Origin: DATAES01 sp963721305
GTDB lineage: Bacteria; Actinomycetota; Acidimicrobiia; Acidimicrobiales; JACDCH01
Direction of reading: 5' to 3'
Assembly: GCA_963721305.1 (NCBI GenBank)
Contig: CAVRIR010000002.1
Location: 310,001 to 374,000, forward strand
DNA length: 64,000 nt
Below, piece by piece: positions 8,227-16,309 of this stretch. Numbering within the stretch: position 1 is the first letter of the stretch; the number at the start of each line of letters is the position of its first letter. A program made the position numbers and the translations under genes. The notes under the pieces are model-generated. The model saw only the letters and a program-made list of their open reading frames with translations. It did not search any database and was not told the DNA's origin.

Positions 8227-8324
8227 CGGCGCTCACCTCCCGCGCCGGCCGGCCGTGGTAGCGCCAGCGTGCGGCCGGCAGTGCAGACGAGCGGAGCGAG
8301 TCGAACAATCAGTGCAGTCATCAT
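8223..8324 (-). CDS. Possible 33-aa small ORF created by a duplicated initiation region
   Basis: Between rpsN and rpsH a second copy of the rpsH initiation region (GGAGGTGAG, spacer, ATGATGACTG) lies about 98 bp upstream of the real one. It opens a 33-codon frame, MMTALIVRLAPLVCTAGRTL and onward to GGERR. The frame ends in TGATGA, overlapping the ATGATG of rpsH out of frame. Such a peptide would have its own ribosome-binding site and couple to S8 translation. No homology is recognised. It may be only the by-product of a short duplication, and whether it is translated is unknown. Confidence 0.35.
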   Translation of the reverse strand: MMTALIVRLAPLVCTAGRTLALPRPAGAGGERR

Positions 8325-8339
8325 CGGGCGCTCACCTCC

Positions 8340-8525
8340 TCACCAACTCGCCTTCGTGACACCGGGGATCTCCCCGGCATGCGCGAGCTCGCGCAGGCAG
8401 ATCCGGCACAACTCGAACTTGCGGTAGACCGAGCGCGGGCGGCCGCACCGACGGCACCGCGTGTACGCGCGCACCTTGAACTTCGGCTTGCGCTGCTGCT
8501 TCTCGATCAATGCCTTCTTGGCCAT
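8340..8525 (-). CDS. rpsN: 30S ribosomal protein S14, zinc (type Z)
   Basis: Short S14, 61 aa, MAKKALIEKQQRKPKFKVRA, with the zinc knuckle CRRC followed by CRIC. The 61-aa length and four Cys identify the zinc-dependent form. It is immediately adjacent to rplE. The spacer to rpsH (8227-8339) is longer than usual and holds the duplicated initiation region. Confidence 0.97.
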   Translation of the reverse strand: MAKKALIEKQQRKPKFKVRAYTRCRRCGRPRSVYRKFELCRICLRELAHAGEIPGVTKASW

Positions 8526-9104
8526 CTAGCTCTGGCCCTCCCTGCGGAACGGAAATCCGAATGCCTCGAGCAAGGCTTTGCCCTCGGCGTCCGTGCGAGC
8601 GGTCGTGACGATCGTGATGTGCATCCCACGAGTGGCGTCGATCCGGTCGTAGTCGATCTCAGGGAAGATCAACTGCTCGGTGACACCGAACGTGTAATTG
8701 CCGTGCCCGTCGAACGTGGCGGGCAGGCCGCGGAAGTCGCGGATGCGGGGGATGGCAATGCTGATGAGGCGATCGAAGAACTCCCACATCCGGTCGCCGC
8801 GCAGCGTCACCTTCGCCCCGATGGCGTTGCCCTCGCGCAGCTTGAAGCCGGCGATCGACTTCTTGGCCCGCGTGACCACCGGCTTCTGACCGGCGATGGT
8901 CTCGAGGTCGCGCACCGCGCCTTCGAGCAGGCTGGCCTGCTGCACGGCCGCGCCGACGCCCATGTTGAGGATGATCTTGTCGAACCGCGGCACTTCCATG
9001 ACGTTGCCCAGCTCGAGCTGCGTCTTGAGCTGCGCGCGGATCTCGTCGTTGTACCGCTGCTTGAGGCGCGGGATGGACGGTGCCGCGGTTTCCGTCGCAC
9101 TCAT
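8526..9104 (-). CDS. rplE: 50S ribosomal protein L5
   Basis: L5, which binds 5S rRNA and contacts the P-site tRNA, 192 aa from MSATETAAPSIPRLKQRYND. The start at 9104 overlaps the rplX stop as ATGA. A GTG 27 bases upstream would extend into rplX and is less likely. Conserved segments include KIILNMGVG, RGDRMWEFFDRLI and the C-terminal GMHITIVTTARTD. Confidence 0.97.
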   Translation of the reverse strand: MSATETAAPSIPRLKQRYNDEIRAQLKTQLELGNVMEVPRFDKIILNMGVGAAVQQASLLEGAVRDLETIAGQKPVVTRAKKSIAGFKLREGNAIGAKVTLRGDRMWEFFDRLISIAIPRIRDFRGLPATFDGHGNYTFGVTEQLIFPEIDYDRIDATRGMHITIVTTARTDAEGKALLEAFGFPFRREGQS

Positions 9105-9418
9105 GACAGATCCGCTCCGCACTTCTTGCACACGCGGCGCTTGGTGCCGTCGTCGCCGAACCTGTAACCGACCCGGGTCAGATGTCCCTTCGGGCAGAGG
9201 AGCGCGACGTTGGACACCGGCAGCGGCATGTCCTTGTCGATGATCCCGCCCTGCATCGTCGACCGCGTCGGCTTCTGGTGCTTCTTCGCGACGTTGACGC
9301 CGTCGATGATCACCTTGCCTTCACTCGGCAGCACGCGCGTCACGGAACCCTGCTTGCCGCGGTCCTTGCCCTGAAGGACACGGACCCGGTCACCCTTCTT
9401 GATTCGCAAACCAGCCAT
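9101..9418 (-). CDS. rplX: 50S ribosomal protein L24
   Basis: L24, an assembly initiator of the 50S subunit, 105 aa, with the KOW motif KGDRVRVLQGKDRGKQGSV. The C-terminal half carries CPKGHLTRVGYRF and VCKKCG, a Cys-containing extension seen in many actinobacterial L24 proteins. A 94-bp spacer separates it from rplN. Confidence 0.97.
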   Translation of the reverse strand: MAGLRIKKGDRVRVLQGKDRGKQGSVTRVLPSEGKVIIDGVNVAKKHQKPTRSTMQGGIIDKDMPLPVSNVALLCPKGHLTRVGYRFGDDGTKRRVCKKCGADLS

Positions 9419-9512
9419 CAGTTCTCCTCGGGGGCTGCGGCCCCGTACCCCATCGCCGTTCGGCTCGCCGGCGCTCGCTCGCCCGGAGTCATGCGATCGC
9501 TTCGCTCACGCA

Positions 9513-9881
9513 TCACAGAACCTCGGGAGCGAGGGAGACGATGCGCATGAAGCGCTTGTCGCGCAGCTCACGACCCACCGGTCCGAAGATGCGGGTGCCA
9601 CGCGGTTGCTGTTGATCGTTGATGAGGACGGCAGCGTTCTCGTCGAAGCGGATGTAGCTGCCGTCAGGACGGCGGCGCTCCTTCTTCACCCGGACGACGA
9701 CGCACTTGACGACGTCGCCCTTCTTCACAGCCGCGCCCGGGATGGCGTCCTTGACCGTGGCGACGAAGATGTCGCCGATCGACGCGTAGCGACGCTTGGA
9801 GCCGCCGAGCACCTTGATGCACAGCACCTCCTTCGCGCCGGAGTTGTCGGCGACGCGGAGGCGCGTCTCCTGCTGGATCAT
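9513..9881 (-). CDS. rplN: 50S ribosomal protein L14
   Basis: L14, which contributes to the subunit interface, 122 aa, MIQQETRLRVADNSGAKEVL. The signature for this family is GGSKRRYASIGDIFVATVKD. It starts 7 bp after the rpsQ stop. Confidence 0.98.
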   Translation of the reverse strand: MIQQETRLRVADNSGAKEVLCIKVLGGSKRRYASIGDIFVATVKDAIPGAAVKKGDVVKCVVVRVKKERRRPDGSYIRFDENAAVLINDQQQPRGTRIFGPVGRELRDKRFMRIVSLAPEVL

Positions 9882-9888
9882 CGAAAGC

Positions 9889-10164
9889 TCACCGAGCCCT
9901 TTCGACCACTTCGACCAGCCGCCAGCGCTTGAGCTTCGACAGCGGTCGGGTCTCCTGCACGCGCACGCGGTCGCCGACGTTGAGGTCGTTCGCCTCGTCG
10001 TGGACGTACAGCTTCTTCGTGCGCTGGAGCGTCTTGCGGTACAGCGGATGGCGGACGCGATCGACGACCGACACGACGGCCGTCTTGTCCATCGACGCCG
10101 ACAGCACCGTCCCTTCGCGCAGCTTGCGGGGATTCGCCCGTGCGGTCGCGGTGTCTTCAGCCAT
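9889..10164 (-). CDS. rpsQ: 30S ribosomal protein S17
   Basis: S17, a 16S rRNA-binding OB-fold protein, 91 aa, with LSASMDKTAVVSVVDRVRHP and KLYVHDEANDLNVGDRVRV. Its ATG lies inside the end of rpmC (8-bp overlap), a typical L29-S17 arrangement. Confidence 0.98.
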   Translation of the reverse strand: MAEDTATARANPRKLREGTVLSASMDKTAVVSVVDRVRHPLYRKTLQRTKKLYVHDEANDLNVGDRVRVQETRPLSKLKRWRLVEVVERAR

Positions 10165-10387
10165 CTGCGTTCTCCAGAGCCTCGGCGGCGGCGATCTCGC
10201 GCACCCGCATCTCGGTGTTGATGCGAGCGACCTCGCGCTTGAGCTGACCGAGCCGCGAGTAGTTGTCGAGCTGCCCGGTCACGTGCTGGAACCGGAGGTT
10301 GAACAGCTCCTGCTTCGTGTCGGCCAGCTCCTGCATCAACTGGTCGTCCGCCAGGTCGCGCACTTCGGCTGCTCGGCGCGACGGCAT
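10157..10387 (-). CDS. rpmC: 50S ribosomal protein L29
   Basis: L29, near the polypeptide exit tunnel, 76 aa. It is helical, with the conserved ELFNLRFQHVTGQLDNYSRL. Its start shares a base with the rplP stop, and its end overlaps rpsQ by 8 bp. Confidence 0.97.
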   Translation of the reverse strand: MPSRRAAEVRDLADDQLMQELADTKQELFNLRFQHVTGQLDNYSRLGQLKREVARINTEMRVREIAAAEALENADG

Positions 10388-10803
10388 CAGAAGCCCTCTT
10401 CCCTGGTCACGAAGCGGGCCTTGATCGGCAGCTTCTGGATGGCGCGCTCGAGCGCGGCGCGGGCGATGTCCTCACTCGGGTACGACAGCTCGAACAGCAC
10501 GCGGCCGGGACGCACGACCGCGACCCAACGCTCGGGGTTTCCTTTGCCGGATCCCATGCGGGTCTCGGCCGGCTTCTCGGTCACCGGCTTGTCCGGGAAG
10601 ATGTTGATCCAGACCTTGCCGCCGCGCTTGATGTGGCGGGTCATCGCGATACGGGCGGCCTCGATCTGGCGGGCGGTGATCCACCCGGGCTCGAGCGCCT
10701 GAATGCCGTAGTCGCCGAACATGACCTCGTTGCCGCCCTTCGACGGACCTTTCGTGCGACCGCGCTGCGTCTTGCGGTGCTTGACCTTGCGTGGCATCAG
10801 CAT
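10387..10803 (-). CDS. rplP: 50S ribosomal protein L16
   Basis: L16, at the A-site/peptidyl-transferase region, 138 aa. It begins MLMPRKVKHRKTQRGRTKG, the usual actinobacterial N-terminus, and carries ETRMGSGKGNPERWVAVVRP. A 100-bp gap (10804-10903) separates it from rpsC, which is unusual because these genes are normally adjacent. I see no clear feature in that gap. Confidence 0.98.
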   Translation of the reverse strand: MLMPRKVKHRKTQRGRTKGPSKGGNEVMFGDYGIQALEPGWITARQIEAARIAMTRHIKRGGKVWINIFPDKPVTEKPAETRMGSGKGNPERWVAVVRPGRVLFELSYPSEDIARAALERAIQKLPIKARFVTREEGF

Positions 10804-10903
10804 GAGAAATCACTTTCAGTGCGGAGGCCGATCCGGCTTTGCCGTGTCGATCGGACCGCCGTGGTCGACTCGCCGGCGAACCTCTGGTTCGACGTCGAAG
10901 CCA

Positions 10904-11797
<894 letters not shown>

Positions 11798-12535
11798 CTA
11801 CTTCCCGTCCTCTTCTTCGCCGTCGGCGTCGGACTCGACGGCGTCGACCTCTTCGGCTTGGGACTCGTCGGCGTCGGGCTCGACTTCGTCGGTGCTCTGG
11901 TCGGCGCCCTCCGAGGCCTCGGCGGCCTCGTCGATGTCGGCCTGTGACTGCTCGTCGGTCGCGTCGACCTCGGTCTCGAGCACCTCGGTGTCGACGACTT
12001 CGTCCTCGTGATCGTGCTCGTGGTCGTGGTCGTCGGCCGCCTGCTCACGGGACCGGCTCTTGGCCACCCGGGCCCTGCGAGAGTCCGCCGCGGCCTGTGA
12101 GCGGCGACGTCCCCGCCCGGCGGCGGCCGTCGAAACGGCCTCGCGCTGGCGACGGCGCTCGAGCTGCTCGGGCGACAGCCGGCTCACGATCACCGTGATG
12201 TGGCACGTGCGCTTGCGGATGCGTGTGGCACGGCCGCGAGCACGGGGACGCCAACGCTTCAGCGTCGGCCCTTCGTCCGCGAAGCAGGCGGACACGTAGA
12301 GCTCTTCGGGATCGACGAGATCGTTGTGCTCCGCGTTGGCCGCGGCCGACGCGACCGCCTTGCGGATGACGATCGCGGCGTCTCGCTCGCAGAACTGGAG
12401 GATCTCGTCCGTCTGCTGCAGCTCTTTGCCGCGGATGAGGTCGAGTACCGCACGCGCCTTGTACGCCGACATGCGCACGTAGCGCACCTCGGCGCGCGTG
12501 CCCGGGCGCTCGTTGGTCTTCGTTCCGAACGCCAT
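11798..12535 (-). CDS. rplV: 50S ribosomal protein L22, with long acidic/His-rich tail
   Basis: L22, whose beta hairpin lines the exit tunnel, 245 aa from MAFGTKTNERPGTRAEVRYV. The L22 fold ends near residue 120 after RKRTCHITVIVSRLSPEQ. The remaining half is low complexity. It begins Arg-rich, then has HDHEHDHEDE near residue 170, then a Glu/Asp/Ala/Ser-rich acidic run to EEEDGK. The start at 12535 is 2 bp after the rpsS stop; longer upstream frames are shadows. The His-Asp cluster could bind metal, but this is speculation. Confidence 0.97.
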   Translation of the reverse strand: MAFGTKTNERPGTRAEVRYVRMSAYKARAVLDLIRGKELQQTDEILQFCERDAAIVIRKAVASAAANAEHNDLVDPEELYVSACFADEGPTLKRWRPRARGRATRIRKRTCHITVIVSRLSPEQLERRRQREAVSTAAAGRGRRRSQAAADSRRARVAKSRSREQAADDHDHEHDHEDEVVDTEVLETEVDATDEQSQADIDEAAEASEGADQSTDEVEPDADESQAEEVDAVESDADGEEEDGK

Positions 12536-12537
12536 CG

Positions 12538-12822
12538 CTACCTCCGGCCTCGCACGGCCTTCTCCTGACCGGCGTGGTAACGGAACGTGCGCGTCGGGGA
12601 GAACTCGCCGAGCTTGTGCCCGACCATTGCCTCCGTGACGTACACGGGCACGTGCTTGCGGCCGTCGTGCACGGCGATCGTGTGCCCGACCATGTCGGGG
12701 ATGATCGTGGAGCGCCGGCTCCACGTCTTGATGACCTTCTTCTCACCCCTGCTGTTGAGGTCGTCGACCTTCTTCAGCAAGTGGTCATCGACGAAGGGGC
12801 CCTTCTTCAGGCTGCGCGGCAT
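12538..12822 (-). CDS. rpsS: 30S ribosomal protein S19
   Basis: S19 of the 30S head, 94 aa, MPRSLKKGPFVDDHLLKKVD with the signature VGHKLGEFSPTRTFRYHAG. Three bases separate it from rplB. Confidence 0.98.
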   Translation of the reverse strand: MPRSLKKGPFVDDHLLKKVDDLNSRGEKKVIKTWSRRSTIIPDMVGHTIAVHDGRKHVPVYVTEAMVGHKLGEFSPTRTFRYHAGQEKAVRGRR

Positions 12823-12825
12823 CGA

Positions 12826-13662
12826 CTACCTCCGCTCGCCGCGTGTCCGGCGGCGACGCACGATCAACTTCTGGGATGGCTTGTTCTTGTTGCGGGTGCG
12901 GCCCTCGGGCTGGCCCCACGGCGAGACGGGATGGCGTCCGCCGGAGCTCTTGCCCTCGCCGCCACCGAGCGGGTGGTCCACGGGGTTCATGGCGACACCG
13001 CGGGTCTGCGGGCGCACGCCCTTCCAGCGGTTGCGGCCGGCCTTGCCGAGCTTGACCAGGTCGGCTTCGGCGTTGCCGACCTCGCCGACCGTGGCGCGGC
13101 AGTCGATCGCGACGCGGCGCATCTCGGTCGAGGGCAGGCGCAAGGTGGCGAAGTCGCCTTCCTTGGCGACGAGCTGCACGCTGGCGCCGGCGCTGCGGGC
13201 CATCTTGCCGCCCGCACCCGGCTTGAGCTCGACGTTGTGCACCACGGTGCCGACGGGGATGAAGCGCAGCGGCAGCGCGTTGCCGGGGCGGATCTCCGAG
13301 CCCTGGCCCGACTGCAGCAGGTCGCCGACGCCGGCGCCGCGCGGGGCGAGGATGTAGCGCTTCTCGCCGTCGAGGTAGTGCAGCAGCAGGATGCGGCAGT
13401 TGCGATTCGGGTCGTACTCGACCGCCGCGACCTTGGCGGGCACGCCGTCCTTGGTGCGCTTGAAGTCGACAACGCGGTACTGCTGCTTGTGGCCGCCGCC
13501 CCGGTGGCGAGCGGTCTTGCGTCCGCCCGAATTGCGTCCACCCGTGCTGTGCTTCGGCGCGAGCAGCGAGCGCTCGGGCTTCTGCTTCGTGATCTCGGCG
13601 AAGTCCGAGACGGTCTGGAAACGGCGACCGGGACTGGTGGGCTTGCGCTTGCGGAGAGCCAT
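12826..13662 (-). CDS. rplB: 50S ribosomal protein L2
   Basis: L2, required for subunit joining and peptidyl-transferase structure, 278 aa from MALRKRKPTSPGRRFQTVSD at 13662. The conserved C-terminal region GVAMNPVDHPLGGGEGKSSG includes the functionally important His. The frame upstream of 13662 is not part of the protein. The spacing to rplW is 8 bp. Confidence 0.98.
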   Translation of the reverse strand: MALRKRKPTSPGRRFQTVSDFAEITKQKPERSLLAPKHSTGGRNSGGRKTARHRGGGHKQQYRVVDFKRTKDGVPAKVAAVEYDPNRNCRILLLHYLDGEKRYILAPRGAGVGDLLQSGQGSEIRPGNALPLRFIPVGTVVHNVELKPGAGGKMARSAGASVQLVAKEGDFATLRLPSTEMRRVAIDCRATVGEVGNAEADLVKLGKAGRNRWKGVRPQTRGVAMNPVDHPLGGGEGKSSGGRHPVSPWGQPEGRTRNKNKPSQKLIVRRRRTRGERR

Positions 13663-13670
13663 CGGTGCCT

Positions 13671-13964
13671 CTAGTTGCCTTCGAACAGTTCGATGCGGTC
13701 GTCGGGATGCAACGTCACGATGGCGCGCTTGCTGTCCGGCCGCTTGCCGAACGTCCACGTGCGCCGATCGCGCTTGCGCTTGCCCTTGCGATTGAGTGTG
13801 TTCACGTTCAGGACGCGGACGTTGAAGATCTCTTCGATGGCGTCGTGGATCTGCGGCTTCGACGCGTCGTTGTGGACGTGAAACGTGTAGACGTTGTGCT
13901 CGAGCAGCGCATACGACTTCTCGGACACGACCGGCTCGATGATCAAATCGCGTGGGTCACGCAT
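13671..13964 (-). CDS. rplW: 50S ribosomal protein L23
   Basis: L23, at the exit tunnel and docking site for trigger factor and SRP, 97 aa, MRDPRDLIIEPVVSEKSYAL. Its ATG overlaps the natural end of rplD (ATGCGTGA). Confidence 0.98.
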   Translation of the reverse strand: MRDPRDLIIEPVVSEKSYALLEHNVYTFHVHNDASKPQIHDAIEEIFNVRVLNVNTLNRKGKRKRDRRTWTFGKRPDSKRAIVTLHPDDRIELFEGN

Positions 13965-14767
13965 CGGTGTCGTCGTCCTCCGTGTCGTCGGCCGCGTCGT
14001 CGTCCGTCGTCCGTCGCGTCAGCTGCGTCCGCTTCGTCGTCGGCCTTCGTGTCCGTCTTGCCGGCGGACTTGGCAGCAGGCTTCGTCTCGGACTTGGCGG
14101 CCTTCGGGTCGGACTTGGTCTCGACCTCGACCGGGGTCTCGTCTGATCCGTCCGCCGCTTCCGCCCCGGGGAGCGTCTCTCGGGTGAAGACCACGAAGTC
14201 GGAAACGAGCACGTCGTACGCATTCAGCTCGCGGGCGAAGAGGCAGTGGACGTGGCCGAGGTTGCGGAAGCTGCGCCACGTCAACTCGTCGTCCTCACCG
14301 AGGACGAGCAGCACCTTGCCGGCGACGTCGATCGCCTCGAGCGCGGCGACCGCGTCCTTGGTCTTCGGCGCGTCGAACGACCACGAGTCGAGTACGACGA
14401 GCTTGCCGTCGGCCGCCCGGTCTGACAGGGCCGAGCACAGGGCGAGCCGCACCATCTTCTTGGGGGTCCGCTGTGCGAAGCTGCGCGGCTTCGGACCGAG
14501 CGCCACACCGCCGCCCCGCCAGTGGGGAGCGCGGTTGGAGCCCTGCCGGGCCCGGCCGGTGCCCTTCTGGCGCCAGGGCTTGGCCCCGCCGCCCGCCACT
14601 TCGGCGCGGGTGCGAGTGCTCTGCGAGCCGGCACGCCGGGCCGCGAGCTGGGCGGTGACGACCTGGTGCATGACGGGCACGTTCGGCTCGACTCCGAAGA
14701 TGTCGTCGGCCAGATCGACGGCGCCGACGGTCTTGCCGGCCTGCGACTTCACCTCGACCGAGCGCAT
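13943..14767 (-). CDS. rplD: 50S ribosomal protein L4, 3' end shifted by an indel
   Basis: L4, lining the exit tunnel, with KPWRQKGTGRARQGSNRAP in the extended loop. After residue 210 comes an Ala/Lys/Asp-rich tail. In the written frame the tail changes abruptly from acidic to GRRRGRRHGGRR and overlaps rplW by 22 bp. Removing one base at about 14004-14005 instead gives DDDAADDTEDDDTDA and a TGA with its last base at 13957, overlapping the rplW start. I take that acidic end as the real one. Start ATG at 14767, overlapping the rplC stop. Confidence 0.95.
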   Translation of the reverse strand: MRSVEVKSQAGKTVGAVDLADDIFGVEPNVPVMHQVVTAQLAARRAGSQSTRTRAEVAGGGAKPWRQKGTGRARQGSNRAPHWRGGGVALGPKPRSFAQRTPKKMVRLALCSALSDRAADGKLVVLDSWSFDAPKTKDAVAALEAIDVAGKVLLVLGEDDELTWRSFRNLGHVHCLFARELNAYDVLVSDFVVFTRETLPGAEAADGSDETPVEVETKSDPKAAKSETKPAAKSAGKTDTKADDEADAADATDDGRRRGRRHGGRRHRCVTHAI

Positions 14768-15411
14768 CAGCCCTTCACCGCCTTCACGGCATCGCGGATC
14801 ACCACGAGGCCACCCTTGGGGCCGGGAACCGCGCCTTTCACGAGGAGCAGGTCGCGCTCGGGGTCGGCTTCGACCACCTCGAGGTTCAGCGTCGTCACCC
14901 GCTGGCCGCCGAGCCGGCCTGCCATGCGGGTGCCCTTGAACACGCGAGACGGTGTGGCACATGCCCCGATCGCGCCAGGCGCCCGGTGCACCCGGTGCAC
15001 GCCGTGGCCCGCACCCAGGCCGGAGAACCCATGGCGCTTCATGACGCCGGCCGTGCCCTTGCCCTTGCTGACGGCGGTGACGTCGACGAGATCGCCGTGC
15101 TCGAGCAAGTCGACCTTGATCTCCTGCCCCACCTCGAACCCGCTCACGTCGTCCAAGCGCAGTTCGACCACCCGGCGGCCCGGCTCGACGCCGGCCTTCT
15201 CGAAGTGACCGGCCTTCGGCTTCGAGAGCGTGCGACCGTTGGTGCGCCCGAAGGTCACCTGGAGGGCGTTGTAGCCGTCGTGCTCGACGGTCTTGACCTG
15301 GACGATCCGCAGGGGGGCGACCTTGACGACGGTGACGGGCACGACGCGGTTGTCGTCCCCCCACACCTGGGTCATGCCGACCTTTTCGCCGACGATCGCT
15401 TTGGATGCCAT
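14767..15411 (-). CDS. rplC: 50S ribosomal protein L3
   Basis: L3, an early-assembly protein near the peptidyl-transferase centre, 214 aa, MASKAIVGEKVGMTQVWGDD with RHGFSGLGAGHGVHRVHRAP. In most bacteria rpsJ lies directly upstream. Here the upstream neighbour is a flavoprotein gene, and rpsJ is almost 19 kb away. rplC therefore probably has its own promoter in 15412-15694. Confidence 0.98.
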   Translation of the reverse strand: MASKAIVGEKVGMTQVWGDDNRVVPVTVVKVAPLRIVQVKTVEHDGYNALQVTFGRTNGRTLSKPKAGHFEKAGVEPGRRVVELRLDDVSGFEVGQEIKVDLLEHGDLVDVTAVSKGKGTAGVMKRHGFSGLGAGHGVHRVHRAPGAIGACATPSRVFKGTRMAGRLGGQRVTTLNLEVVEADPERDLLLVKGAVPGPKGGLVVIRDAVKAVKG

Positions 15412-15694
15412 TTGCTGCGGGCCTTTCTCACCGGCCGGTCATTCACGCGGACGCTCCGCTCGGGCGGGCCCGGCGGAGCGTCGATTCGGTTGCTGCTGCG
15501 GGGTCCCTGCCGTCGGTCGGAAGGCAGGCCGGCGCAGACGTCGGTTGCTTGGCTGTCAGGACATGGCGGCAAGCCGAAAGGCCCGCACGCGCGAGCGGAC
15601 GAGACTAGCGACTAATTCCCGCCGGCGCCAAGGCGACCCCTACCGGTCGTTCTGGCGCCAGAACGGCGAAAAACGCCAGAAACGGAGAAGAGGG
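15412..15694 (-). promoter_or_regulatory. Leader/promoter region of the rplC operon
   Basis: The 283 bp between the flavoprotein gene and rplC must hold the promoter for the long rplC-to-rpoA series, because the usual rpsJ promoter is not upstream. I cannot fix a -35/-10 pair. A GC-rich inverted pair (GACGCTCCGC near 15451 and GCGGAGCGTC near 15473, plus strand) could form a hairpin in the leader. No ORF is supported. The far end carries the palindrome listed separately. Confidence 0.4.
15649..15680. terminator. Palindrome GTTCTGGCG/CGCCAGAAC, likely terminator
   Basis: A perfect 16-bp palindrome (GTTCTGGCGCCAGAAC) is followed by GGCGAAAAACGCC and a second CGCCAGAA, about 15 bp after the flavoprotein stop. 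On the minus strand the second hairpin has a TTTTT loop. A related repeat follows katG at 41.36 kb. Its position after a gene end suggests transcription termination. Confidence 0.5.
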
Positions 15695-16225
15695 TCAGAA
15701 GCCTTCGAGTTGGAGGCGGCGGGCGGTGTCGACGACCTGGCGGACGACCGTGTCGACTCGGCCGAGGGCTCGCTCGTCGAGGCCGGCTTTGACCTCGTTG
15801 GAGTTGAGGGCGCAGTAGTCAGGGGCGACCCAGGCACCGAGGGAGCGGGCGACGACCGACATGTTGTTGAGCGTGTTGAGTGCGGCCATCGCGCCGCCGG
15901 CCAGCGCGAACAGCCCGACCACATCACCCTTCATGGGTTCTTTGCCGAGATGGTCGAACAGGTTCTTCAACCCGCCGGTCATGCCGCTGTGGTACTCGGG
16001 CGAGACCCAGAGGTGGGCCTGCTGCAGCTCGATGCGGTCCTGCCACGCGACCGACCGCGGATCGTCCCATGCGAGCGTCCCGTCGTTGACCGGAACGTTG
16101 GCGTCGGCCGGATGGGTGAAGTCGACCTGCACACCGTGCGCCGACGCCATCTCACACAATCGATTGCCGAGGATGTAACAACTGGAGTCTTCGCGGCTGA
16201 TCGCCGAAACCACCATGAGGTTCAT
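15695..16225 (-). CDS. NADPH-dependent FMN reductase family protein
   Basis: Flavodoxin-like fold, 176 aa, starting MNLMVVSAISREDSSC. The family pattern SPEYHSGMTGGLKNLFDHL binds FMN, and the following GGAMAALNTLNNM matches azobenzene/quinone-reductase-like members. It probably transfers electrons from NAD(P)H through FMN to quinones or other acceptors; the substrate is unknown. It sits between the cyclase gene (84 bp away) and rplC, with a likely terminator at its end. Confidence 0.8.
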   Translation of the reverse strand: MNLMVVSAISREDSSCYILGNRLCEMASAHGVQVDFTHPADANVPVNDGTLAWDDPRSVAWQDRIELQQAHLWVSPEYHSGMTGGLKNLFDHLGKEPMKGDVVGLFALAGGAMAALNTLNNMSVVARSLGAWVAPDYCALNSNEVKAGLDERALGRVDTVVRQVVDTARRLQLEGF

Positions 16226-16309
16226 CGCCGCGGGACGATACTTCGGCGTTCCCGGGCCACGCAGCCGATGCGGCCGATCCTCCGCTGACGCCCCGTCGTT
16301 CGCAACGTC

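Noticed and set aside
9419..9512. Small gene in the rplN-rplX spacer
   Set aside because: Only GC-rich inverted repeats (for example GGGGC TGCG GCCCC) are present; no open frame with a ribosome-binding site.
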